DNA from: Fragum whitleyi
Taxonomy: Eukaryota; Mollusca; Bivalvia; Cardiida; Cardiidae
Length of the DNA: 64,000 nt
Reading direction: 5' to 3'
Assembly: GCA_948146395.1 (NCBI GenBank)
Contig: OX411543.1
Coordinates: 55,532,017-55,596,016, forward strand
The position numbers and the translations under genes are program-made. The notes below the pieces were generated by a model. It did not search any database. It was not told the origin of the DNA and was given only the letters and a program-made list of their open reading frames with translations. Shown here piece by piece: positions 43,899 to 57,130 of this stretch; within the stretch, counting starts at the first letter, position 1, and each line of letters starts with the position of its first letter.

Positions 43899-45060
43899 CA
43901 AGACCGTTCAAGCCTTTTTGTCGATCTTAGTAGTGTTTGAACGGGGAATTTAGGCGATCGAGTTGATAGGATCTACCGCTTTAAGCTTACAAAAATGCAT
44001 CATCGAATTTTCCTTTCAAAAATACTTTTTCATTTGCATATGGGTCGAGTAAAAGTGTATGTTTGATGAGTCTTTTTTTATATATATACAAAAAAAGAAT
44101 CTATCTCTTAAATAATGCTTCAGTTATTTATTAAAAAAAAATTCATAAACTAGATTGACAAAATCATAAATTTGAACTTATTTTAAAAAAAAGAAAATTG
44201 AATTGGTATTTAGATAAAAATCAAGCTTTGCCAAATGCATCGTTATAAAATTTAATTTCATTTGTTTCCATCGAAATTTTGACATTCTGATTGGATGAAA
44301 ATCAGTTTTAATTATCAGTGAAAACAATTTTGAGTACGCAACTATTTGTAAACATCCACAGAAAAAGTCGCACAAGAAATCTGTTTCTTTTTCGACAAAA
44401 CTTTACATTTTGCTTCTTGATATTTAATTATAATAGATGAAGAGAATTTATGTTGATTTCATGGAGGAATTTACCTAAAAACCTAATCACTCTCTAGTAT
44501 GGATCCGCTTCATGCAATGTCATAAAGTTTTTAGTTTTTTACCTCTGTGAAATAAAATTCTCTCTTCATTTTTAAGTAAATGATGAAAAGGTTAGACCAT
44601 GTCTAAGCCATACTTTCTATACTGCAATGCTTTGTACGTTTATCCATCCTCAGGGCCAAAGATTATAAAAAAAAGTTTATACTCATGCTAATTTGCATAT
44701 CCTTTATTGTTCACGAAATGAATTATTTTTAACGATCTGACACCAAAATAAAAACGAGTATTCTTTTTGTTTAATACAAAATGTAGTATTCTTTTTGCTT
44801 AATACAAAAAGTGGAAAGAAAAAGTAAAATTTGATGACAAAATTAAGTAAAGCGCGTAATTTCAACGTCACGAGGCAACGACATCATGGCGTCAGGTGTT
44901 GCTTATCGGGCTCCACTAAAACTATGTCAAATTGAGTGAAATAAACGAAAGCATGGTATTTTGTTTAGAATTTCATAGGTAGTGGTGATATTTTCAAGTG
45001 ATAATATATAGATATCTATCGATAAACAATCGAAAAGTACTTAAGAAATTGAAATATATT
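43899..45060. other. Non-coding part of copy 2
   Basis: Equivalent of 28625-30160 without the foldback insertion. No gene seen. Confidence 0.4.
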
Positions 45061-45670
45061 TTTTTTGCCTTTTTTTATTCAAGAATACAGTAACAGCTCA
45101 AGGATTGACACCATTTACAAACAAATAACATACAACACAAAACTAATCAAAATTGTAAACTACCGATAAACTTGTAAACATATTTCTGAACACATTGTAT
45201 ATACTATCAGTTATTCTGCGTAATAAATGAACTGGCAGGGCGGGACGTAATTTGGCGAGTTTACTTTCAATACTTTGGGTATTTTCAAATTTTAGCCGGT
45301 AATCATCGTTAACGCGTGCAAATAACTGTATCCTACAACCTTAAGAATTCACGTGCTTTGAGAGAGTGAACACATTTCGTCGTTTGGTTACCAAGGTCTT
45401 AAGCTGAAGAATCAAGCTGAAGTTACGAGGATTTGGTAACCAATCTACGATTTAAGGACTCGAGTTATTTTTGTCGACTCTCTTTAGAAGTAGATTATTT
45501 TAGATAAAACTGACTTCCCTTAACCATCAGTGCAACGACCAGTTACTTCGGCTCCGCCCTGCCAGGGCATTAATCATGGATAATAAACAACGCTAAGGCA
45601 ATATACTCCAATAAACGCAGTGAAAATACTATCATCGTATCATCAAATGATATTGTATGGCACGACAACC

Positions 45671-45731
45671 TCAAGAACGTCCTCGCCTTACATTGCAGCT
45701 GGCATGTGAGCTCATTCTTTTAAACCTTGGA
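45671..45731 (-). CDS. C2-domain gene copy 2, exon 3 (coding part)
   Basis: Same acceptor (TTTTTTCTCGTTTCAG), phase and length as copy 1, with TGA at 45671-45673. Three residues differ from copy 1 (ST>SH-type changes and A>V), and none breaks the frame. Confidence 0.65.
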
Positions 45732-46720
45732 CTGAAACGAGAAAAAACAATCGCATTAAGTTTTATGCTAAGCTCCACCATGAATTAATTGTTCTTTTCA
45801 ACAAAATAAATTTTGACGTCTTAACTATAGTGTTTTCTAAGTGCTTCTACAAAAAAAATGAAAAAGAAATAGCAGAGAGCATGCAGTGTAGGCTTACATC
45901 AGACTGCATATCTGTACAGGCTGATCCTAGTCCATACAGTTTGTAAGAATTTTATGTAGGAAGTAAAAGGACACGTTGTCATCTACAATAAATAATATCG
46001 TGATCTAGAAACTCATCTCGATCAAAATCATTCAAAATCACTCGCTCAGCGTTTAAGCATTCACTTCAAACGCCCCAATCACTCAAACACGCTCCGAAAT
46101 TGTTCATAAACGCTTCTTAATTGTTCAAAATAGTCAACATTCCAATCAAATCCATTAAATGATTTCATGATAAAACTGGTCGGCGTTGATTTCTAAAGCA
46201 TTTGATTTGTCCTTCAAGTCGCAAAATCGGAAAATAACGTATATTTTATAAGGGTGTGTTTTAATTATCGCTAATTGGACGCTCAAAGCAGTTTGAGACG
46301 TTTTGTCATCATGAACGCATTAGGCTAGCTCATCTGCAACGCGTGATGCTGTCAATACTTGGCTAGGAAGTTCGAACCCGGCTCGTCAAACTCCGAAATT
46401 TGATAGAGTCAGTACGAGTCATTTGTCTCTCGCCAAAAGCTTGTGATAAGTAATAAGTGGGATAAGCAGCTGGTAGCTCAGACGAGATTTATTGTTTGTA
46501 CTGGTGTGAGAAACGAAAGGAAAGCAAAGGTTCACCAGCTGAAGCGATAAAACTGCGATTTCAAACACAATACAAACAAACAAAACTTCTTGTGTTTCGG
46601 CTAGTATTCTCGAAAATGCGTTACACCGTGCGCTCAAATCTCAGACTCCTGCCATTCAACTTCTATAGTAAAATAAGGTATTGATTTTAATATATTCAAA
46701 CGTCATGAAGCATGACCTAC

Positions 46721-46827
46721 CTTTTAGGTAGAGCAGGTTTATTTAGGCTAGCTGCAACACATGCAGCGATCGATCGATCTTCGGAGATTACCTCCAAATC
46801 TCCCTCGTCATCAAAAATCTCTAACGT
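46721..46827 (-). CDS. C2-domain gene copy 2, exon 2
   Basis: 107 nt between ATTTTCAG and AAAAG|GTAGGT. Encodes the same acidic EIFDDEGDLEVISED block, with one difference from copy 1 (K for N near the end). Confidence 0.75.
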
Positions 46828-47278
46828 CTGAAAATAAAAAAAACAACAACAAAATTTATGATAATTATAAGACTGTGCATTGAATTTAAATAATTTCCCG
46901 TTGGTTTGGCCACATAAGCGTTCACTTATAAAGTTGGTAATCCTACAGTAAAGCTCCAATGTACTTTTTATACCTGTTTATACCTGTTCCGAGACCATAT
47001 GAAAGGGTTGCTTTACCCCTCTATTCATATATTTGGCTAGTGGAACGTCGTTTCTATTATCATTCATAGACCTAAAGGCTTGCTTATGGAAACAAAAAAC
47101 AAAACAAAACAAACAAACAAACAAAAAAAAAAAAACACAAAAAATCGAAGACCTATATTTTAAAGTTAAAACGCTTCTCGTTAGACAAGAAAAAAAGTTT
47201 GTACTAAATATAATTTAAGTTCAAGGCATATCTATAAAAGAGTAATTTAAGTTCTTTAAAATATCATAACATACTTAC

Positions 47279-48655
47279 CTGTAAGTCAGCTCTTTGTTGT
47301 CTGAGGTTCCCTTTAACATTTGTGTCCATAGACAGATCATATTTAAATAAGGGTATCACCATCTCACCTAAGCATCTCTTTGGTCTGAACATCCCCTCTC
47401 TGTTATAAAGCCTAAAAGACAAAGTGAGCCTTTCCATGTCATCCTCGTCAATATTGTTGAAATACACTTGCTCGTTGAAAGATACTTCTGAACTTGCCTT
47501 TTGTTTGGTAAGTTTTTTCACTTTCTTCTTGTTTGACAACGGGGCGATGAACTGTGCTGATAGTTTACCATAGACATGGCCTTTCTTTGCTTTTAAATTT
47601 GACGCCCTCAGTATGATTACGCGGAGCACTTTACTAGCTTCAAAGTGCTGCAAGCAAAGTTTGACCCTGCCCGTTATTGGACCTCTCGATGACATGACTT
47701 GGCTCATTAAACTTTGTGGTAATTCAGGATCACTATGTGTCTGAATATCGATTCCCTCTCCTTCGTAAGTAGACTTCTCAACGTTATCGAGAGTTATTTC
47801 TTCCAAAGATTTCATGATCACTTCTTGGGTAAACACCGACTGTTTTGAGGAGAAATCATTTTCAAGAAAGGATCGTGTGATCTTGGTAACTGAGCAGATA
47901 CTGACCTGCCTCTCTCGCATCGCTACATTTGGATCTGATCCGCTACCAATCTGGGTGGATGCGCTATCCGCTAAACCATTTTTTCGAGCTCTTGTTATTA
48001 GACCAAATTGACTCGTATTATGTCGGTATCCCCCTGCTCTAGAATCGCGTGTTTGATCCCTAGTAGTGCCAAACAAATTGGAATCAGCTGTATGTGAGTT
48101 GCTTAAAGAGAGCTGTAAATTAGAGTTAGTCATGCATCCACTATCAACGCTAGGATTTGTAGATATAAGGCTGTAGGATCTAGTGCCAATTTGACGTCGT
48201 TCGGTGGAGGCGTCAGATCTCCTTTGTAGACTCGAAATGGTGATATCCTCTACGGACTGCAGGTTTTCATTCTCGTTATACCGGTACTGGTAAGGCATTT
48301 GCTCACTCATAGGCACACTCTCTTCATAAATGACCCCATTATACGTATTTTGACCACTCTGTAACGCCCCGTTGGTCCCAGTTGGCAGGGAGCCACATCG
48401 TCTTCGCTGGGAATCATCTTCACCATATTCTGCTGGGTGTTGAATTAGTCTGCGAGTGTTTGGTTCACTGTAAGATCTCGTAGGCTCAAAGAAGTATGGA
48501 TGTCGCAGCCGCACTGGGTCGATTGTCGATGACCGTCTACTCTCTTCTTCGATATTTTCGTTCTGTTCTTGTGTATTTCTTCCCCTAATCCCTTCAATCC
48601 ATTGGCGAACTCTCCTCGCTGACTGTTCAGCGGCACCAAAAGCTTTTGCAAACAT
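47279..48655 (-). CDS. C2-domain protein (synaptotagmin-like), gene copy 2, exon 1
   Basis: The ATG is at 48655 and the donor CAG|GTAAGTATG at the 3' end. 459 codons, the same length as copy 1 and no indels. By hand count about 29 residues differ, most of them in the disordered region before residue 325; the C2 domain itself has only a handful (for example Q>L, H>L, V>F). With exons 2 (46827-46721) and 3 (45731-45671) the product is about 514 residues. The open frame, splice sites and TATA box are all kept, so both copies are probably functional. Roughly two thirds of the nucleotide differences change an amino acid, which suggests relaxed constraint on the N-terminal region. Confidence 0.85.
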
Positions 48656-48716
48656 ATTCAATGTGTCTTACAGCTTCTGTTTTCGATGAATGATAATCTG
48701 CGCATTTTTCTTTCCC

Positions 48717-48723
48717 TTTTATA
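48717..48723 (-). promoter_or_regulatory. TATA box of C2 gene copy 2
   Basis: CACTATAAAAGGG on the minus strand, 62 nt before the ATG, identical to copy 1. Confidence 0.65.
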
Positions 48724-49585
48724 GTGACAGACTTTTCTTCAATAGGGTTATTGACTCATCGAATAGACGAGTTTTAGCCATAATCAGCCAAGAAGGATGG
48801 AAGAAACAGGAAGATACGAAGTAAACAACACCATTAGAAAAAAACGTGATCTTAAGGTTTGTTACAATTAGGAACGGCGTGAAACTGATACGGTGAATGA
48901 TTATGGAATTCTTTTTGAAGACGAAATTGATTGAGTGCGAATAGTGTGTTAAGAGCAATATCTAAGGGAGGTCATAAATACCGCTTAAGGGGGGTAAGGT
49001 AAGGTAAGATTAGGGTTAGGATATAATGAGAGCTATAACAATATCGCTAAATTTGTCTCAAATGGGCTGGATTAGCGAATTTCTACCCATAACCTGAAAG
49101 AAATGTTCTTTTCTGTTAATGTGTCCTCACGAACCAATCAGACAATCATACCACTTAATGAAATTCTGTAAAAATTGAATCTTTACGAATGAAATAATGA
49201 TAGATTTTAACCATTAAAAATGCGCTTTTGAAAAGTTCGGAGTTTTTTTGTGATTGGAGTGAGTAGTAAGAATGTATTGATTGAAGCGCTGATCTATCGA
49301 CTAAGAATGGTTTTGATCTAGGTGAAAGCGGATTTCACGATGCTACTGTCTAAACTTGTCAAATATTTGAATGTGTATTAATAAAGAGAGTTTGCTCCTG
49401 AGATCAAAGTAATACTGTTTTCCTGATTTTTCTTCCATATGGCGTAGCTAAACATAATTCTACTATAATAATGCATTTAAAAGTAGGGTTTGGATTGGGG
49501 TATGAGAAAATCGACTGTTTAAGTAGGTGGGGTCCACTTTTCTTGATTGTGAAAAATCAATGTAAAAAAAAGACCCTCTCGATCT

Positions 49586-49905
49586 GTATATATATAATAC
49601 GTACTAAGTGTATTATATGAAAAAAAATATCTAACGAGGTTGGGAGAATTGAAAATTGTCGAGGCTCTGCCGAGACAATTATCAATTCTCACAACCGAGT
49701 TTGATATTTTTTCATATAATACACTAAGTACGTATTATATTTATCTTATAACCTATATTTGTCTTGTTTTCGTCGGCGCTTCTAACTGAAATGCAAGTTT
49801 CTAAAAATAACCACATTTTATCATGTTCTAAAAATAACTATGTGATATCATAAAAAATATCATACGGGATGTTATCATACGGATATTGGTATAGTTATAA
49901 GATAA
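49586..49905. mobile_element. Palindrome-containing insertion near the end of copy 2
   Basis: In copy 1 the interval from GATCTGTA to AAAATTTGTTTTAAAACGCC is continuous (34670-34700); here about 320 bp separate the same words. The first half (49593-49738) is a palindrome with 32-bp arms (TATAATACGTACTAAGTGTA and onward, one mismatch) and apex GTCGAGGCTCTGCCGAGAC. Confidence 0.75.
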
Positions 49906-49915
49906 TTAAAAATAT

Positions 49916-50250
49916 GTTTCAAAACGCCGTTAGCGTCATGCCAAAAATGCATTATCAGTCCTAAACAGCATATCTGCAAAGGGTTATAAAGCATGAACAA
50001 TAGGGTTGTTGACTTATCGAATGGACAAGTTCTAACCAGAATTTAGTCAAGAAGGATGGAAGAAACCGGAAGATACAAAGCAATAAAAACCATTACCAAA
50101 ACGTGATTATGAGATGTTAAACGGTCGGGAACATCGCAAAGCTTACAAGATGAATGGTTTTGGAATTATTTAAGAAGGAAATTAAACGAGTACGATGAAT
50201 GAAAACTGAAACAGTGTGACTTAGTTTTCATACCTCTAAGAAATCGAAAA
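49916..50250. repeat. Remnant of a third duplication copy
   Basis: 49916-50000 repeats the unit start (AAAACGCCGTTAGCGTCATGCC...). Then, without the gene, 50001-50250 matches the upstream flank of the C2 gene (48747-48960: AATAGGGTT.TTGACT.ATCGAAT..AC, AAGAAGGATGGAAGAAAC.GGAAGATAC). An internal deletion of a former full unit is the simplest reading. Confidence 0.7.
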
Positions 50251-51464
50251 AATATTTTCTGCGTCTCTTAAATGAATTTCCAATTTGTTTAATTTTGGTC
50301 AAGCAGAGAACAGCTGATCTAAGTCATGACTTTATTAATCGTTAGACAAGTCACGACCCACTCGGGAACCCTCGGCGATTCTACGGAATAGACATCGGGA
50401 ATAATAATGGCGTATCCATGAAAACGCGTCATTTCGCACGTGGTTTTATATGACGCCCCAATCATAACTGTGGATGACGTTGCGAAAAACGAATTCAACG
50501 TATGGTTAAAATTTGGCATATTATAATTTGAAAACAAAACGCAGTGTTTTACTGCGTTTTGCTTTCAAATAATAACATGCCAAAAACGATCTCCGTAGAC
50601 GATCAGAAATCAATAAAGGAATTTGCTTTCCTTCAAGCGTATTAACCAAAGAACCACCTGGAGCCGAATAACCTTAAAAAAATGACACAAAATTACTACA
50701 CTTACGTCCGAGGTACTTTTCACTTTACGGAAAAGTCCAAGCGATGTTCCGAATGGCCACGGCCAAGCTCATACAGTTAAAAACATCGTGAGATTGATAC
50801 TTTTTCCAATCAAAATCATTCTAAATCACCCACTCAGCGCTCCGTTCATTCATTCCATACACTCGCCTTATTTCGATCAAAATCGCTCCGATATTATTAG
50901 AAAACAGTTTCGAAATTATTGAAGATGATCAATATTTAATTCAAATCGATCAAAATATTCTTCGATTTTATTGGCTAGTGTGGATTTTCTAGGTATGTGG
51001 TTGGTCCACGAAGACACACAAACAGAAAGGTACGTATATTTTATTAAAGGAAGGTAATAAATATCGCCAATTTCGTTTATCCTGAACAAAATTAGCTATA
51101 TTGGCTTACCTCCTTTTAATTTCACTCAAAACTCGCACCTAAGTCTGATTCAATTTCATTCCAATATCATTCCAAACTCATTCGCTTTGTCAATTTTAGG
51201 ATGCTGTTAACTGTATCTGACCATCTAAACGGCTTTCTTGAGCCCCCGTCAAACAGCCCCGCTCCCGGGAAAATGTTAAAACTATGAGGAAAAGTAACTT
51301 ATCACTGATGTAACTAATATGTCATTGTCCGTGAAGTTTCTTGACATCGGAGCAACCTTTGCCATTTTCAACCCTTTTCGACTCGCCCAAAAAGTATGAA
51401 CACAACATCGATAACTGTGAATCATGTCGTTGATTGAAAAAATGTTGACCTTAATAAACACAGG
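50251..51464. other. Non-coding, dispersed repeats
   Basis: Contains a minus-strand copy of the repeat seen at 23440 (about 50790-51000). It also contains a block (TACGTATATTTTATTAAAGGAAGGTAATAA onward, about 51030-51230) that recurs at 52030-52215 and 61670-61865. No gene seen. Confidence 0.5.
50511..50585. repeat. Hairpin
   Basis: ATTTGAAAACAAAACGCAGT (50526-50545) pairs with ACTGCGTTTTGCTTTCAAAT (50551-50570) with two mismatches. Outer TTTGGCAT and ATGCCAAA extend the stem. Confidence 0.8.
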
Positions 51465-51815
51465 GCTCGTGTTTGACCCTTAAACCAGGGTTTTGACCCC
51501 CCAAATATGAAAATATCTTAATTTGACCCCTAGAAATTTCTCCCAAGGGGGTCATTTTGACCCCCTTGAGAGGAATTATTAAGGGTCAAAACATAGTTTC
51601 ATTCCTAAGATTTTCTCAAATTACTATCCAAGGTTCTACTCATTTCATATCATTACAAGAAATAGTTAAAGTGTCTCTTAAATATGCAAAATTCTACTAA
51701 TGATTTGCTTTTTCTAACATTTTGACCCCTTTAAAATCAGATTTGACCCCCAGAATTTCACAGGTGAGGAGTCAATGACTCCTAAATATCAAATACTAAC
51801 GCTAGCCCTGAAACA
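51465..51815. repeat. GACCCCC-rich dispersed repeat, uninterrupted paralogue
   Basis: Several TTTTGACCCC(C) blocks on both strands. The right half aligns with 1-147 joined to 10663-10750 and shows what that locus looked like before the transposon arrived. Confidence 0.75.
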
Positions 51816-52394
51816 AGCGTCGTAAGTTTTCGCTCTCTGTCTATTTTCCTTTTCAAACTACAGATAAGAACATCATGAAATTTACTGTAATAAAAATGAT
51901 AAGATCAAAAACAGCATTCAAGATAAAAAGCGGAAGGAAATTCCACTTACTTCACTGCCTTCATTGAATTATGTAGGTGTACGATCAGTTTGTGAGGACA
52001 CAGAAAGATATTCATAGAACTTGTTTGCATATTTCATTAAAGGGAGGTAATAAATATTGATAATTTTGTTCACCCTTGACAAAATTAACGATTTTGGACT
52101 ACATCCCTTTAATTTCACTCAAAACGCGCTCCACAAACTCATTTAGTTTCATTAAAAATGATTCCGAAATCATTCGACTTGTCACTATCTCGATGTTTTT
52201 AACTGTAATTGATCGTCCTTAAAGCCTATATTATTGTTTTGAAATTTGATACAGGATTTACCCCTGCTGAATCCAACCAATTTGTTTAAATGATCTGTTA
52301 TCCAGAAAAAATACGCCTTATTGACAATAGAATTGATAATAGATATGAACTCCAAATTCTGGAAAAAAGTGTAAAAAATATCATCTGTACTCAG

Positions 52395-52425
<31 letters not shown>

Positions 52426-52941
52426 TCATCCACTTTTTATTCCCCAATATCTTTCACACCTTTTAAGTTAAAAGGTCAAAATGAGTTTCGATTTTTAGCA
52501 GTTTTTAAACACATTAATTTTTGTGTAATCAAGATGCAAATTAAGTTTAATACCAGAAAGAAATCATTATCTTCAACGTTGATGTACCTTAGGCGTCTTT
52601 CCGAACGAAAGAACATTTGAGGTTTAACCTAAGAAATCAAACATAAAATGTATCGATTTTGAAATATTATTGCAAAGACAAACTGGCAAATATGCATTAT
52701 CAAAATTCGCCAAACGTTGTAGAAATTTAATGATTTTTTTATCAAAACAAGATTTTTTCACAACAACATTAAATTCACTTCCGGCTCGTTGCAGGCACAG
52801 GAGCTGGGGAAAACATGAAAAAAATGAAGATAAACCCGAATGGCATTAAAAAAATACAAACCTACTTCTTATGTCAACTTTCAAAGTAAAATGAACATTC
52901 TGAGACCTCAACAAACTTAGTTTTCTGCTTATATTTTGCTC
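51816..52941. other. Spacer with one dispersed repeat
   Basis: 52030-52215 belongs to the AAAGG(G/A)AGGTAATAA family. An A-rich tract lies at 52397-52427. No gene seen. Confidence 0.4.
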
Positions 52942-53186
52942 ATCACGCAAAAAGGGACCATCTGGGAAATGCGTAAAGTGTCGACTCTTGTCAGACTGCG
53001 CGGATTGCGCAGACTGAAAAGGGTAGAACTTTTCGCACTTTGCTAATTTTCTGAATCTAATTATGATTAATCTACGTTCCTGTGAAAGATTTTTTAAATG
53101 CGACCACTGCTTGGCCTGTTCTAGAATCAATCTCTTTTTCAAATATTTATTTTGCGAAGCTCCCAGATGGTCCCTTTTCGCGTGAC
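52942..53186. mobile_element. Small inverted-repeat element
   Basis: TCACGCAAAAAGGGACCATC (from 52943) is mirrored by GATGGTCCCTTTTCGCGTGA (to 53185). Arms of about 25 bp enclose ~190 bp. The interior has an imperfect GCGCGGATTGCGC stem. The family is not known to me. Confidence 0.65.
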
Positions 53187-53824
53187 GGGTCCCAATTATA
53201 AATCATAACAAAATGGCGTAAAACGTATGTATGATATCAAAGTGTTGTAAGCACTATAATTGTGCGGCACTGAATGGCTGAACCGGTTATTGTTAATTCA
53301 GGAGTTAAAATATTATCTAGTTTTGAAAAAATCCAAACTTAAGTCATTGTTATGGCTAATGTCAAACATTACATGCCACATTTAAAGATACCTTAAAAAT
53401 TGCTAAAACATTCACTAGACAAAGATTTATGTCGACAAAATTTATTCAATATATAACAGTGAAATATATGCAATGGTATTTGCTTCATACATGGTTTGAG
53501 GTTTGTTAATATACAGACAAATGCACCTCCATTCTTTAATGAGGAAATTGGAAAATAATAAGTTTCCCAACAGCTTATAAGCTACTTGTAAAATATGTAC
53601 GGCATTCTGTATTGTAACTCTTTTGACAATTCAAACAATGATTTCTGGTGCCACGTTTTTTGAATCAAGATGAAATGTTAAAATATAATTATATATATGA
53701 AAATATTCGTGTGAAAAGCATTTTAGCAAAACACGTTAGAATGTTCATCATTTGAACCAATAACAGTGTCTAATCGTTATACTGCATCTTAAAAAGGTAT
53801 TGTTTTAAGTTTTCGGAAAATTTC
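53187..53824. other. Spacer, nothing recognised
   Basis: AT-rich. No open frame or repeat that I can support. Confidence 0.4.
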
Positions 53825-53998
53825 ATGTGGATAAACCATAGGCAGAGAGAGGCGAAAACACCAAGATATCAAAACACTGAAAGTACTAAAGGTGGACGTT
53901 TCTGGTGGCATTGTGGATAAACCACAGGCAGACAGAGGCGAAAACACCAAGATATCAAAACACTGAAAGTACTAAAGGTGGACGTTTCTGGTGACATT
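53825..53998. repeat. Two tandem 86-bp units
   Basis: TGTGGATAAACCA(T/C)AGGCAG recurs at an offset of 86 bp with about four differences. The unit contains CACTGAAAGTACTAAAGGTGG, related to words at 26030, 58690 and 59070. Confidence 0.9.
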
Positions 53999-56340
53999 GT
54001 GGTAAAAATAGCAAGACGAAAAAGGAAACTGTCCAGTAAATATATGAAAAATGTAAAATGTTTCGACTAAAGTTCGGTAAGTTTCAAAGTAAATGCAAAC
54101 TTTTACGGCTTTTTTGTTAAGCCTATGTTTACGACTCATTATACGTATTGAATATGAATCAACACCTGAGTTTTTTTCTAATGAATATGTGTGACCTGTC
54201 ACACAAGAAATAGACCACCGAAAAATATCAAAAATAGATTGGTTCCTGTGACGGCCAATCAAAGGTCGAATTTTCAAAAATCTGTAACGAAATACCTAGA
54301 TCGATCCTTTTTAAATGGCGGGTCACTTATATAATCAGGGGCTTTGTAATCTTAAAAAAAGCCTCTAAAATTAAAAAAAAAACACAAAAAAACAACAAAA
54401 AAAAAACACACACACAAACACTTAGAATATGCTAAATAGTGTTAATGATGAATTAATTACCCTTATGTACACATCAACACATGGCACCAAATAATGATAT
54501 AGATAAGGAACAAATGAAATCTCGCAAATACAGTTTCAAAGTTAATTATATACTTAGTTCCAAAAGAAAGGTGCAGTTTCAGTATTTGGTTTTCCTTATC
54601 TTTTGCTAAAATGGAGGAACTTCTTCTTGTAAAATATGGGGCATGTTTTAGAAATGGCCCTTTAGAAACGAGGCATGAAAACCGATTTCGAAAATAGTGC
54701 GTATACTGTGGGAACTTGTTCAGCAAATATGGTGTTGAGATTGGTCCTCCTAGAATTTCTTTTCTGGTAAAGAGAAATATACTTACATGGTATTTCCTAG
54801 TTTGACTAGGGATTCTTTACCATTTCCAAAGAGGAGTTTGAGTTTACGTACAGACGTAACACCTACGCCTACGTTGGAAATCGCAACGTTGATTGGTCAA
54901 TAACGTGAGATATAACGGTACAATAGCGTTATACAATATTAGTTGATACGTAACAAAGGAAGCTCAAGCTGATACATACGATTTCATTTGGAGTATGAGT
55001 GCTGATTTAATTTCATTGACAGTTTTCTTCGTACGGGATTAACTTTCGCCCACACACGAAATTTTTACGTTAATCTACGTTGTTTTATAATGTTCAATTG
55101 TCATTCAGATGTGAATTTATTACATGGTAGGGCACAGGAATTGAAATGCATGCGATTCCAAAATAATTATTCATCAACTGGCATAAAAATGCAAACCTCC
55201 CAAAATTAAAAGTCCTTTACTAGCCCAAAGTCATTGTTTTCCGAGTGCCTTATTTCTAGGAGTATCGATGGCCAATAGGGTCGAGGTTTGTCATTCAAAT
55301 TTTTGTTACGGTACATTGGATGAGTTTCGAGATAATCGAATTTTAAAAGTGCACGTTTTCTTTTGGAACTGAGTATATCATGGAAATTCTATCGTTCAAA
55401 ACGGTGGCCTATAAGTTCGCACAGCGGTAACTTGTCTTGTGTGAGTGACAGACAGAGAGGTGTCAACACAAGGAGACTAGAATGTCGTAATAACAACTAG
55501 TTTATTGAATTGCATAAGAAAATTCGTTAACTTAATGTAGCGTGTTGCACAAATTTTGAGTTGTTAGACAGTGTTTTGCTTGTGTTGATTCTTCGCGTTT
55601 TTTACACGAAAATTGGTTAAAAATGTTACAATTTGTAAATGAAAAAACAAATATTTCAAAAAAAAAATGTAGAAAATGTTTACTTATCGTCGTGTTAAAA
55701 TATCTTATTAAGCGGAGTTATTCATCTACTCTAATAAAACACCTGTAAGAATTAAGGTTATATAGCACCACGTAAAAGTGTCGTCTGCTTTTCACTGTAG
55801 TCGCAGCTTCCATAAATATACTACTTGTGATCCCTCGGACTGCGGGCTACGAGTTCAGCTATTTTTTGTCCTCCTTACATCGTCCTTACATCACCCAAGT
55901 TGGAATTACTTTTTAAATCGGAGATTTATACCGTTTTCCAGAAATCCAGTCTGTTTGACCTACTACATTTTTACCTTTATCTTCTGAGCAATGTGTTCAA
56001 ACCAAATTATGTGTTTTCAAACACCGAAGAAACGGCCTTTTCAGTCACAATCTACAAACTTTGTTTTTACTTATTTACTTTTCGACAAATAGAGAAGAGG
56101 CCATTACAAAATTTGATGTAATTTTCGCTTTTAGTAATTACCAGTTAGTATTTTCAGTGTTTATAACAAGATTTTCGGTTGAGTAAAGGAGTTGAAACGT
56201 ACAATAGGTTAACTGTAAAATAAATTTGTAGCACTTACGATATTACTGCTCTGATTTTTTTCTCGAACGGTCATTTACCAGTTGTGGGGCTGACAACCAA
56301 TCAAATTCTGTTATGATTATCACTCGGTCAAAACCCACGC
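53999..56340. other. Spacer, no gene seen
   Basis: AT-rich with a low-complexity A/CA stretch at 54350-54422. The short frames show no motif and no splice-supported continuation. Confidence 0.4.
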
Positions 56341-57130
56341 GTACATTCAGACCACGTGGTAGATGCAAATGGACATCGTCTGCTCGAAATGTGTCAATTA
56401 AGTTGTTTGTCATTTGTCAATGGTCGTCTGCACTCTGATAGGGAGCGTGGGAAGTCGACTGGTGGAATGAGTACTGTTGACTATGTGTTAACAAATAGAA
56501 ATAATTTTGTAATTTTGAAATATTTGATTTCAATGAGCACTCTGATCACGCTCCAATCCTACATTCAATAAATTCAAATTTGAGTATGAAGAAAAATTAT
56601 TCAACAACAAATAAACCGACAAAAACATACGATAAACTGATATAGGATAGCAGTAAGGGCGATCTATTTTTAGAATAACACATGAATAATCATAGAGTGC
56701 TGCTAGATTTAATCGATAGGTCAGAAACCAAAGATATAAATAGCATAGTTGCCGATTTCACGTGTTTCTTGAGGGAAAATGCATTTATAGTATTTGGTAA
56801 AACCCAATACTTGAAAAACAAACATGTTGGTAATTAAAATTGTAAATAGTTTAATGAAAAATGTTTTGTTGCTAAACAGGCTTTTAAACTCTAGAGAGAG
56901 GAATAATATCAACAGAAAAGCTTTTAGCTTGGCGTGTGCTCATTATAACAACGTAAAAAAATCTGCTAAGAAATAATTTAGACTAGCAGAGGGCTATCGA
57001 ATCAGCAAACTTTCAAAATCGGACCCACGTTGGATGAGCTGGCGATGTCCTCGAAAAGATGGAGTGTTAAGACAAAAAACTCACAAATTGGGCAAATATT
57101 TTACCAACTTTTATTGTCCAATTTGAGCCC
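56341..57130 (+). pseudogene. LINE fragment: end of the endonuclease and linker
   Basis: The plus strand reads HVVDANGHRLLEMCQ, FVNGRLHSDR and STVDYVL, then in another frame EHSDHAPIL. These are the closing motifs of an apurinic-like (EEP) LINE endonuclease, the SDH being catalytic. The linker follows with stops and shifts (NNHRVLLDLIDRSETKD, ADFTCFLRENAF, KAFSLACAHYNNVKKSAKK, SKLSKSDPRWMSWR). The reverse transcriptase is absent. It is on the opposite strand to the 12-22 kb LINE and from a different part of the protein. Confidence 0.75.

Larger units (their letters stand above)
34690..49915. repeat. Segmental tandem duplication, copy 2
   Basis: Aligns in order with 22636-34689 and carries the second C2 gene. 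The extra length is mostly explained by later insertions: 34886-35308, 35396-36674, 39722-42826 and about 49586-49905. Confidence 0.85.
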
